Source: Brettanomyces bruxellensis (taxonomy: Eukaryota; Ascomycota; Pichiomycetes; Pichiales; Pichiaceae). From it: DNA of 64,000 bases. The translations under genes and the position numbers were made by a program. The DNA lies in the NCBI RefSeq assembly GCF_011074885.1, contig NC_054688.1, positions 1-64,000 of the forward strand. Direction: 5' to 3'. Below are positions 12,013-21,782 of this stretch, in pieces. Numbering within the stretch: position 1 is the stretch's first letter; each line of letters opens with the position of its first letter. The notes below the pieces were generated by a model. The model saw only the letters and a program-made list of their open reading frames with translations, had not been told where the DNA came from and made no database searches.

Positions 12013-13146
12013 ATGGAGTATCTTACATTGCTAACTAGAGATGAAGAGGAATGCATCACAACAAACTCATATAACGGAAAATATATGGGTGCTAGAATTT
12101 CATCAGTGTTCGTTATTCTAGCATGTTCGTCATTCGGTGCGTTTTTCCCACTTTTGTCGTCAAGGTATTCAATGATCAAACTACCACCCGTGTGCTTCTT
12201 TATTGCCAAGTATTTTGGGTCAGGAGTTATTATTGCTACGGCTCTTGTTCATTTACTTGATCCAGCAACCGAGAGTCTTGGTCAGGAATGTCTAGGAGCA
12301 CCATTTACTGAATATCCAATGGCTCTAGGCTTATGCTTAATCATGGTTTTCGTGATGTTTGTATCCGAAATATTAGCCTACAGATGGCTTGAATCAAGAA
12401 TGTCGGCCGAACAAGATGATGCGTTTTTAGTGTATAGATCTATTAAGGCAAGAAAATTAAACGATAAAGAGGATTGCAATAATAATCTGAAGAAGTCGCT
12501 TAAGGGGGAAACACGTACAAAAACCATAGAACATGACTCTGCATCATCCAGCATAATTTTACGGGAAGAAAATGATGCTTGTGACGAGGGCTGTTGTAAT
12601 GAAGATCTTGAAATGATGAGAGCTGCGGAGGAGCAGGAAAGACAAGACAAGTATTTTGGAAATATCCTTAATGTGTTCGTCCTTGAATTTGGTATCATTT
12701 TTCATTCAATTTTTATTGGGTTGTCTCTCGCTTGCTCCGGCGATGAATTCTTAGTGTTGTATGTTGTGTTAGTGTTCCACCAGACTTTCGAGGGTCTTGG
12801 GTTGGGAACTCGAATTGCATTAGTAGAATGGCCAAAGACAAGAAAACGTACCCCATGGGTTCTCGCCGCTCTTTATGGTCTTACGACTCCAGGCTCCATA
12901 GCTGTTGGACTTGGCGTCAGAACTATGTATGCACCAAACTCAAGAGCAGCCTTAATCACAAATGGTGTCTGCGATTCTCTTTCAGCAGGTATATTGATAT
13001 ACACAAGTTTCATGGAACTTATGTCTCACGAAGTGATGGAGAATGAGGAATTCAGAGGTAAGAAGGGATTTAAGAAAATGATGAGTGCTGTTACAGTTAT
13101 GGCGTGCGGTGCAGGGTTGATGGCATTATTAGCGAAATGGGCTTGA
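12013..13146 (+). CDS. ZIP-family zinc transporter (Zrt1/Zrt2-like)
   Basis: Predicted plasma-membrane importer of Zn2+ (possibly other divalent metals), 377 residues. The N-terminal region carries the fungal ZIP signature GARISSVFVIL, and the next segment KYFGSGVIIATALVHLLDP matches transmembrane helix 2 of Zrt proteins. The metal-site helices are visible as HSIFIGLSLACSG (TM4) and HQTFEGLGLG (TM5). The start is taken at ATG 12013; the frame is open back to 11971, but that codon is GTG. The long loop between TM3 and TM4 is acidic and Cys-containing (CDEGCCNED) and has only one histidine, whereas family members usually carry a His-rich loop here. Zinc-responsive control is typical of the family but no Zap1 site was seen. 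The family is certain; orthology to Zrt1 or Zrt2 is not. Confidence 0.9.
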   Translation: MEYLTLLTRDEEECITTNSYNGKYMGARISSVFVILACSSFGAFFPLLSSRYSMIKLPPVCFFIAKYFGSGVIIATALVHLLDPATESLGQECLGAPFTEYPMALGLCLIMVFVMFVSEILAYRWLESRMSAEQDDAFLVYRSIKARKLNDKEDCNNNLKKSLKGETRTKTIEHDSASSSIILREENDACDEGCCNEDLEMMRAAEEQERQDKYFGNILNVFVLEFGIIFHSIFIGLSLACSGDEFLVLYVVLVFHQTFEGLGLGTRIALVEWPKTRKRTPWVLAALYGLTTPGSIAVGLGVRTMYAPNSRAALITNGVCDSLSAGILIYTSFMELMSHEVMENEEFRGKKGFKKMMSAVTVMACGAGLMALLAKWA

Positions 13147-13872
13147 TCACGCCTTTATGGAAAGAAAATCTTTTTAAAAAGAAGTTGAACCCAAGTTACT
13201 CCTCACAGAAAGATCTTATGATCCTTCACGAAATAAATAGATAGACCAGAATAATACAATTTGAAAATCAAAGGAAAAATTAGCGCAGATTTATAGTAGC
13301 TTGAATCGAATTTTTGCCTTGAGTTTGATCAGCCGGAGGTTGCTTTGGATCTGCAATTTATCATAATTTTAAGAGCAGAATCTTATCTTTTTTATAGGAT
13401 ACTGGTTTCTTTAAAAAAAACATGCTTTATTAATGAAAGAACAAGAACGAAGTTCAAGGCACGAACAAGATTGAAAAACAGTAACCAGCAAACATATCAC
13501 ATATGGCAAATGAAATATATTTTGTGGAATTGGTGAAGTACATCCCAGTAATTAAAAACCTTTATGCCTACCAAGTTAAACAAAATAAAGCAGTTTTTGA
13601 AAATTAAAGATGATATTACGTGATATATAAATCATATAACAAAGTTTGTGAGAAACTATTGGGATAGACTCATAATTTAGCAGCGCAATAAGATTAAATT
13701 ATATTCAACAATTTGCTCCTTCTGTATTAATAAAATAGGTGAACAAAATATATATACATGCACTTATGTGGTCAAACAATATCTCAGCTAAGACGGCAAT
13801 TGGCACACCTTCTAAATATATAACAACTTGAAGTCTCATCACGATTGAGCCCCTCGCTTTAATCTTTGAATG
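13147..13872. other. Convergent intergenic region, no gene seen
   Basis: AT-rich spacer between the 3' ends of the zinc transporter (plus) and the acyltransferase (minus). The only open frame (63 codons near 13.4 kb) is Lys/Asn/Thr-rich, with no recognisable features. Terminators of both genes presumably lie here, but no specific signal stands out. Confidence 0.5.
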
Positions 13873-15180
13873 TCAACCTATAACTTTACAGTATTGCATA
13901 AAAGAATCATCATGCATAATCTTGTCAAAGTCATCATTTCTTAAGCATAACCCAACAATAACACTACCGTCCAAGGTTTTCGGCATAAAATAAATCAATC
14001 CTTCGAGCGTGATAAACTGGGGCCTTCTAACTGCAACTGGATTTCCAAGTCCCATTCCAAAATCAAGGTCAAAACATTTGAATTTCGACCAAGAGCTAAT
14101 TTGGATATCCAAGGAGCTATCTAAATCAGGTGTTATATTAACTGCATTTTTATCTTTTGCCCTATGAATTTTTGTGGCTGTAATCATCGAATTTCGAATA
14201 ATTGAATCACGGGCAAGCTTGGCTCGTAAATTTGTGGCAAGAGTTCCCAACTTACTTGATAGGACTTCACCAATTGATGAATGACTTAATGCCATATTGA
14301 CAAATACACCCATCTGATTTTTCTCAAAGCCAAGAAAGGGTCTAATATCGACAGCACGGTAAAAATAAACAATTTGACTTTCTCCTTGTCTTTGCTTTCG
14401 TGCTTTTAGAACAGAACGCCATATTAGTGCCGAAAGACAGTCATCAGTTGAAACAAAACCGCTTACCAATTCTTGCATGCATACCTTTTTTAATTGAAGT
14501 AGACTACTTCTTGAAAATTTGAAATACCTCCACGAACATGAAAAATCACCTCCAATTTGACCATTCTTTTCCCGAATAACATTGCTTTCTTCAGGTAGTA
14601 TGCGTTTATCATTGTAAATTGGCATGCATGATTTGTTTAATTGAAGCTTCAGTTGATCCGCAGCCGTCAATACTTCACCATTACAGAGTTTTGAGAAAAC
14701 TTCCATTAATTCAAACTGACCTCCCATGTCCATCAGTGCATGCTCTCCGACAAAGGACAACAAATATCCTCCTTTTATTACCGTCAATTGAATTAAAAAA
14801 GGACATTCCGCATTTTTATTCACTTCATTCTGGGTTCCAGGTATGGTCATTCGAGGACAAAGGACTTTCTCATCTAGCCATTTAAATGGGAAATCATTTC
14901 TTTGAAGTTCAGTAAAGTCAGGATAAGTCGTATCTTTTCGTAGATCCTTGATTGTCAAAATATGGCTATTTCCACTTTCAGTTACTTTCGCCACACCGTT
15001 TTCATCAAATATGCGTCCTCCTACCCATGGTGCAACTTTCTTGAGCTTCGAAATACCATCTATTAGACGAGATACAATAAAACCTGACTCAATTGGCTTC
15101 CGTTCAGGATAACAAAAGACAAGTTGAGTGTATATTCGGAGCAGAGGCTGCTGCCCAAACACATCAAGTTTGACAGACAT
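13873..15180 (-). CDS. BAHD-type acyltransferase (trichothecene 3-O-acetyltransferase-like)
   Basis: 435-residue protein of the transferase family PF02458, whose members move an acyl group from CoA thioesters to hydroxyl or amino groups of small molecules. The catalytic HxxxD motif is present as HALMD (His147 to Asp151), and the second family motif appears near the C terminus as DFGMGLG, a variant of DFGWG. The segment VDIRPFLGFEKNQMGVFVNM fits the conserved region that precedes the second half of the fold. Length and motif spacing are complete, and the start is an ATG with no longer frame. Substrate cannot be told. The family is more typical of plants and filamentous fungi, so its subtelomeric position here is notable; transfer from another fungus is possible but not shown. 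Confidence 0.85.
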   Translation of the reverse strand: MSVKLDVFGQQPLLRIYTQLVFCYPERKPIESGFIVSRLIDGISKLKKVAPWVGGRIFDENGVAKVTESGNSHILTIKDLRKDTTYPDFTELQRNDFPFKWLDEKVLCPRMTIPGTQNEVNKNAECPFLIQLTVIKGGYLLSFVGEHALMDMGGQFELMEVFSKLCNGEVLTAADQLKLQLNKSCMPIYNDKRILPEESNVIREKNGQIGGDFSCSWRYFKFSRSSLLQLKKVCMQELVSGFVSTDDCLSALIWRSVLKARKQRQGESQIVYFYRAVDIRPFLGFEKNQMGVFVNMALSHSSIGEVLSSKLGTLATNLRAKLARDSIIRNSMITATKIHRAKDKNAVNITPDLDSSLDIQISSWSKFKCFDLDFGMGLGNPVAVRRPQFITLEGLIYFMPKTLDGSVIVGLCLRNDDFDKIMHDDSFMQYCKVIG

Positions 15181-15911
15181 CTTGAATACCTATTCTAAGT
15201 CTATATCCAATATTGAGCTTACGTATAAGCATCACATACATAAACTGTACTAAGACATGTAACTAGAGTCGATAGCCACAGAAAGATAGAGCTAAAGGGG
15301 AATTTAAATAAATTCGGAGAAAGTACGGGCATCATAGAAAACAACATTTTCGTGCCATCGGCGAGTGACCGGATGTAATTTGCTGCAAAAGCGAAAAAAA
15401 ATTATGAGGTCACTTATTCAAGCATCATCGTTTCCATCTTTCGGGCGTTCTCTGTTTAAATCCGGAGGAAATTATATGTTGCGAAGCATTCAAGTAATCG
15501 GTAATCACGCTTAATATAGTTCGAAAGAAGACCAACTCACTGCATAAATAAAATATCAATGCATTGAAAACTACAAGTAGACAATACGAGGTATACGCAG
15601 ACAAATATGAGCTGAATACTATTGGAAGGGAAACCATGCCCATGCAAGGAGATCATGATAAAACTCAACTTGAATAGGGCAGCCGATTGTACTAAGTTCA
15701 CTTTTCACGCAGACAGACAAAAGCTACATAGCATATGTGAACTTTTAGATAGGTGCTCGACATTTATTTGGCTAATATTTTTCAAGGCCATTTACGTAAT
15801 GACAATGAATTGTATACGTGAATTAATTACCCCCAGTCATTTAACAACAAAAAGGCCCGCACAAATCGAAAATCAATTTTTAGAATTAGCGCGCGAAAAT
15901 ATATCGTTTTT
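15181..15911. other. Intergenic region, no gene supported
   Basis: Upstream region of the acyltransferase and flank of the LTR relic. An open frame starting near 15622 runs into the putative LTR and has no recognisable protein features. Nothing else stands out. Confidence 0.4.
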
Positions 15912-17200
15912 TGTTGGAATATTTCACCATCAGCGGAATATTACAAAGACAATTGTTGTTAACCGTACGACCTCGGGAAATTTTCTCTTTATTTACATCC
16001 TTGGACCAATTATATTTAAGGATTACTTTATCTTTTATTACTTTTATTGTATTTCACTGGTGTTAAAGCCATGCGAATTGCCCTTACTACTTTTTATATT
16101 AATTTGAACGGGTCATTGCCCATATTTGGGATATGTGGCCTCTCCCCGAGTAAGAATATATAAGGGGTCTAGCAACACCCCTTGTATTTTCTCACTCTAT
16201 TATTATTTTGTTACTATTTTACCTCTTTCTTTAGAGACTATCACCGCTATATATCTTAATATAAGCCACTATTCTATCAATATGCCTTCCAATCCTTCGG
16301 ATAACTTATAATATACCCCAAAAGGCGGTAATACTACTGCCGAAACAGGTCAGGCTCCCTTTTTAGAGCCAAATACGAGTTATTCGGATTCCTCCGCGAA
16401 TTCTATAACTCAACATTTTTTTACTATTTTTTTTTGGGCAGAGGTCGAACGGCGCGAATGGGTCCCAAAAATTATGATCGAAAAATCTCGATCCGACCCC
16501 ATATAAAGTTGTCATTAAACAAAGTTAAATAATTTAGCATTGACCGACATATATTATTTTCTGGGAAAAAATGAGAGTAAGTAATGCCAGATTATGCTAA
16601 ATTCAAGCAGATCAGTGCCCTCACACAGCGTCCACTCATCTTGGGTCAGTTCAGCAATAAAAGGTAATTAAAAAGGGTACCTTTTCAATGCTTTGGTTAA
16701 AACTTGACCCGTTTATACTCAATAAAGCAGGTAAAGCAATACCGCAAATAAATATATCAGATGAAATACAAATATACGCATCCAACCGCAAGGTTGCGGA
16801 AATGTTTAGGAAAGGAAATGATAATACTATAGCACAAATATCGATTAAAGAGACCTAAATGAAGTGATAAAAATATCACTACAACAGATTCTGCCAGCGA
16901 TATTGCTAAGGCGATAAATTTAATTTCGCCTACAATTGAATGTGATGTTGATTCCCTCAGAAACGAGTTACTTGCGCAGAATACAAGGATTTTCATATAA
17001 CATCAAAATGATTCCGTCGTAGAAATTTTATAAAGGATAGCAATATGCTCTTAAAAGGTTGAAATTAATTATTAAGGATTCGAGCGTTAATAACCGAGAA
17101 CAAAAATCCAGGAAAGATGAAATTCGTCGATGATGATATTGCAAGTAATGTTTCACCTATGCAGTCATTTGAATAAAGTAACTCAGCTCGGTCTAGCGAA
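15912..17200 (+). mobile_element. Decayed LTR retrotransposon: one LTR plus gag remnant
   Basis: TGTTGGAAT at 15912 matches the classic 5' end of Ty-type LTRs. A TATATAAG promoter motif follows at 16157, and an ATG at 16282 starts a gag-like frame that hits TAA after nine codons. Further coding patches follow in shifting frames: GGNTTAETGQAPFLEPN near 16325-16375, EVERREWVPKIMIEKS near 16440-16490, MPDYAKFKQISALTQR near 16590, NRKVAEMFRKGNDNT near 16785-16830, and DSLRNELLAQNTRIFI near 16950-17000. This is the look of a Ty1/copia or related gag killed by stops and indels. No second LTR, integrase or reverse transcriptase remnant was recognised downstream, and the 3' boundary is uncertain. Confidence 0.6.
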
Positions 17201-19689
17201 CAAGCTTAACCGGCTTATTATCTGTAGCATTGGGCTTTTTTGCTTCGTTATTTTTTTTCCCATAATTTTTTATATGCTTTATTAGTATTTTGCCATTATT
17301 TTGCAGTCCTTTTTAAATGAATGGTTTCTGCTATTCTACTCTATTATACGTTGATGGTATGAGTAGTGGTTGAAATTCAATCTGGGACAAAATTCTGAGG
17401 GAGGGGGAAAAATAAATGCTCACCAATCGGCAAAAATATTAACATTTTTTGGTGAATATGTAAAGCCTTAATATTTCTTAATGCTTTCAAGTCAAAAGAA
17501 AATTTAAAATTATATATTCATATGTTGCATTCTGTAAATGGATGAACTAATTTGCATGAAAACAGATCCTTAGAGTAGTAAAGGATTCAAATATAATGCT
17601 TATCAATAATTATAATTATGGATCACATGATGTCCTTCTCATCCATTCAATATAATTAATCTAAAAGCGGTGGGTGGATTACAACAAATATACAAACTAT
17701 CTTATGAACACGCACATTCATTAATATAATGGAATGATGGTTCCACACATCCGGGCTGCCTATTATTACAGTGTTGAATGTTAATGTAGTTGAATTATGA
17801 AATTACAAACAAAACAGGAGGGAGGGAAACTTCACTTCATATGCTCCTTATCAGTGTGATGTATCTTTTTGAATCAAAATAAGGGGAAAAAAGATTGAGT
17901 CAACATAAAGTATTGTCATTAATTTCATCCAAGATGAATATAATTGTTAACCAACTAAAGATCATTAGGCCAAATGCATTTACTCCAATATTACAATAGC
18001 TCCATAAATTGAAAGTAATGTCTAAAAGAGAAAATGCCTCTTGCAAAATACATTGCAATGTTTACAACATTCAATGTTAATCATTAGGTACATGCTGATC
18101 AGTTTTAAAACTATATCTGCTATATATCTAACAAGGGAAAATTTAACTCAACTTCTAGTGGTTGTGGGTTTACGAATTAATGAAAATACATCGGAGTTAA
18201 CGAAAACTTTATATCAAGATAGGGGGAACAATGCTTCAGTCCATATAAACGGTAAAATAATAATCCGTATCTATTACACCTACTTTAATGCATGATTTTA
18301 ATTGAGAAATTCAAGTAATTCAAGTTTGTCATATATTTTATGAACATTCAGCTGAACCCAAATTTTAGGCCATTGATTGCAAATATATATAGAAAGAAAT
18401 TACTATGAAGATTCTTATTATCAAACATGGGATTGCTAATCAAGTACTGTCCATATGCAAGAAATAATTTAAAAAGATCAACAATTCACATAGGTAAGAC
18501 TGACGTCGACTGTGTTTATTGTATCAACGAAAACACAAAAAAACATGCTGTAGAAATAGCAAGGCTACTACTGCTGCAAGTTACAAAAAAGAAAAAGGAA
18601 AAGTACAAATGTTCGTGTTGACACCTTCCTGTCTTAGTATAAGTAACATTTCATTAAAAACAATACATCCTTGCATTATATAAAATTTAGACGGCCAATT
18701 CGGAAAATGTCACAACACTATTCGAGGAAAAAAAACAAGGTTTTCTGCGCGCGACATGCACGATACGTGTGCAAACTCTCTTCGCATAAAAGATAACACC
18801 AAAAAACATTAGGCCCAGCCAGTTGACTATTAACTGATTTTCCTAAATATTAGTATACCTCTTTTATGCTATGTGAATTGAGGTTAATCATAGGGTAATA
18901 TGCTTCTATTAGCTTTTTATTATACACTTTTTTTATTCGAACTTGCATCCTCCGGCAACCCGTTATTTAGCACTTTGAGCAGGTGGCACCAAAAAATACG
19001 TCAAATGTGTTTCTTTGCCAAATCAAATGGTTTCGTACCTCCTTGTCCTCAAATAATATAATATTACAACAATTGGGAAATATGCACTTAACTGGATGCT
19101 TAAACTGCTTACTTCTTTGCTTTCAAAAGGACATAAGATATAGAACTATCCTCGTACAAAAGAAAAATATAACCAAAAATTTGACGATAGGGTCAAATCG
19201 GAAAATTCAACAATACATTAGGGCAAGTCGAATAGTGCCAAATTTGTTGTTGTCGAAATTGTTACTATCGTTCACCCTTCAAAAACCAACCAAGTACGCG
19301 TACCTTTGGAAGAGAATCATAGTTCAATTACTTCAAAAGTAGAGACGAATTACCGTGATACTTTCAATAATAAATAATTCAAAATAATGTTCTTAGGAAT
19401 CGACAAAGTTCATTATTCAATCGCTCTACTCCTTTGGGAGTCCAGATTTGGAGGCTACATATTAAGAATTCGCTTTGTGGAAAGTGACATGTCGTTAAAA
19501 AATAACATCTGAATTTCAAACTTTAATTTTCCACTTTTGGACATACATAAATTAAAAATTAAATTGTCAGTAGCCAATTGATGATGATTATAATGTAAAC
19601 AATATTTTCGTATATTTTTAACATCCAACAAAAAAATAGGTGGCATGAGCGAGAGCATATCAACAAACAACTATTGGTCATAAATAGCG

Positions 19690-20057
19690 CAACAAAGCAA
19701 TTCTATTGTTTATTTTGGGCAGAAGATCAGAGGGCTTTTTCTTGATGAAAATCACATTTTATTTTTTTTGGGAGATGGACAATTTAAACATTGGGCATGA
19801 AATTTTTGAGGAATCGAGGAGGATATTCTTATGGCTCGAAAAATTCATTTCTTTGAAATGTGATGATGAAAAATTTTCCTAACCTTAATGAAAAGATGCA
19901 TAGATCTTTCTTCGCTGCGCCCGATAATCCGAATAATCTAGAATGTTTTTGTGACTTTTTTTGTATAGGAAAATTGAAATTGAAACACACTCTCCTATTT
20001 TATAATTTGCCTTTTTATGAAACTTATAATATCACTAACAGGACACCTGAATATTAA
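19690..20057 (+). pseudogene. Coding-like relic in several frames, unknown family
   Basis: Successive plus-strand fragments with protein-like composition sit in different frames: one contains YFGQKIRGLFLDEN and FLGDGQFKHWA, the next EIFEESRRIFLWLEKF, then MMMKNFPNLNEKMHRSFF. None has a start and stop giving a plausible whole protein. The pattern fits a decayed gene or transposase; GDGQFKHW loosely recalls the DGTFK motif of MULE-type transposases, but that is a weak resemblance. Confidence 0.25.
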
Positions 20058-20836
20058 TGATATTGAAGGGATATTAGGGATAAGGAACAGACATACTTTT
20101 TCTCTTGTGGAAAAATAAAACTTATTGAACACAAATGTATCCCTCACATTTGTATGTTGTTTATTTTCTCCTTACTCCCATTTTTACAATGCATATGAGC
20201 AATAAAACATTGTAATAAATATCATTGATGCCAATAATGTTTCTATACTTTCAAAAAGCTGAACCGCATGACATATAAATTTATAACAATAAAATATGAG
20301 TTGAAAAATGTAGAGTTTTTTTAACAAAGCACATTTTGTTTCCATGCTTGTTTTGCGCTGCATATCACTTCATCACACCACCGCCGTTATTTTTTATTTT
20401 TTGTATACATTATACTGATTTTCATCATGAGGTACCATTACATCATCACAGCTAATATATATCAATCCAACAACGTTACATGCTAAAATAATAAAATGAA
20501 GTTGTACGAGACCATGCGAGAATACACATTTCCTTACAGAAAGAACCAAAACATTTCACGTTGATCTCCTTGCCCATTTCCTAAGGGCGATGAGAGGATA
20601 TGCAAATGCGTGGAATAAATAATACACTTTTTTAATATTGAAATACAATTCGTAGAGAAGATAGTTTTGCGATACGATGGATTGGGAAATTGCTATTGAA
20701 AAAAGTTTTATGGCGTGTCATGAAATCGAGAAAAAGAAAAAAAAACAAAGAAAAACATTGGATAAGCACAAAATTCCTTTGTCTCCGTAAGCCCCAAAAG
20801 CTCTTATTGGGAAGACGTTTAACGGTCGAAATCGTA

Positions 20837-20869
20837 CTTTTTTTTTTTTTTTTTTTCGAAAAAAAAAAA
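20837..20869. repeat. Homopolymer T-run followed by A-run
   Basis: A run of about 20 T, then CG, then about 11 A, forming an imperfect palindrome of homopolymers. Such poly(dA:dT) tracts exclude nucleosomes in yeast; here it lies ~0.9 kb upstream of the adhesin. Confidence 0.8.
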
Positions 20870-21782
20870 TAATCTGCAAATTTACAGAGGGGAAAATAAA
20901 TATGCAAGGTAATACAATAACTATCAGCTTTTTCATTAACGTGAGAAAAAGACCGATTGCTAAAATAATAGCTTGACCAACTTCGGTAAAATAACAAAAT
21001 AGCCAGATCTCCGGAATGTGGCGACAATTCCGAGATTTGATTATCCATTAAATATTGGGGTATAGAAACGCGGTATTGACTTCGATTATGCCCTATTATT
21101 TTTGGAATTTTAAAAAAACCTGATATTTTGATAAGAAGGGATTGATAATTTAATGAAATACAATCTTTTGATGAAATGCCTGCAATACTTGACTTTCTAA
21201 TAGGTACACACACACACATTAAACAAATACACAGAAGAAATGCAAGACTAGTAATATGTAGGTTCAAAATTCTTTTTGTAAACCAACTTATGCAAATGAT
21301 TTGTTTTTTCCATCAACAAAAGAAACGAATGGTGCGAGGTCAGAAAGAAAAAGCAAAAAGAAAAAAAAGAAGAATTCAAAAAAAAGAAAAAAAAAGAAAC
21401 GGGAGTTATTTTTAAGGAATGTGGGACAAGTTATTGGCTGAAAACATTGCTCAATACCGCCGAGAGGAAATTAACATGCAGCATAAATTTTTCGTTTTGG
21501 ACGAATTCATTAATTGAACAATCACTGCAAGTTAGTTCAGAAATTTATTGTTCAAAGCTGCATATGATATGCATATAATACTGTAAAAATACAGGCGACT
21601 TTTTTGGCCTTTCTTGATGTCTTCGAAAAATTTGATCTTTTTGTTCCACACTACTTCGAAAACGTAAGCCTTAAATACCAAGCAAGCCGCAGTAAAATGA
21701 GCTCAAACGTGAAACAGATGGTGGTATGAAAAGTAGAATAGGATTGGCTATACACTATTCAACCAAGGTACTTGCAATCATT

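Larger units (their letters stand above)
17201..21782. other. Long AT-rich intergenic region with relics
   Basis: 4.6 kb between the retrotransposon remnant and the adhesin gene. Open frames at 18983-19342 (119 codons) and 20632-21267 on the minus strand (211 codons, no ATG start) look like chance frames in biased sequence. Features seen are a coding-like relic at 19690-20057, a T-run/A-run near-palindrome at 20837-20869, a short CA-repeat near 21207, and a purine-rich A/G tract at 21341-21405. The last three lie within the adhesin's likely upstream region, which is unusually long, as is common for regulated flocculin genes. Confidence 0.45.

Noticed and set aside
18983..19342. 119-codon plus-strand open frame
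   Set aside because: Starts at GTG in AT-rich DNA, with no recognisable family or codon pattern.
20632..21267. 211-codon minus-strand open frame
   Set aside because: Starts at TTG, runs through the T/A homopolymers, and is rich in Phe/Ser/Lys runs with no domain; likely chance.
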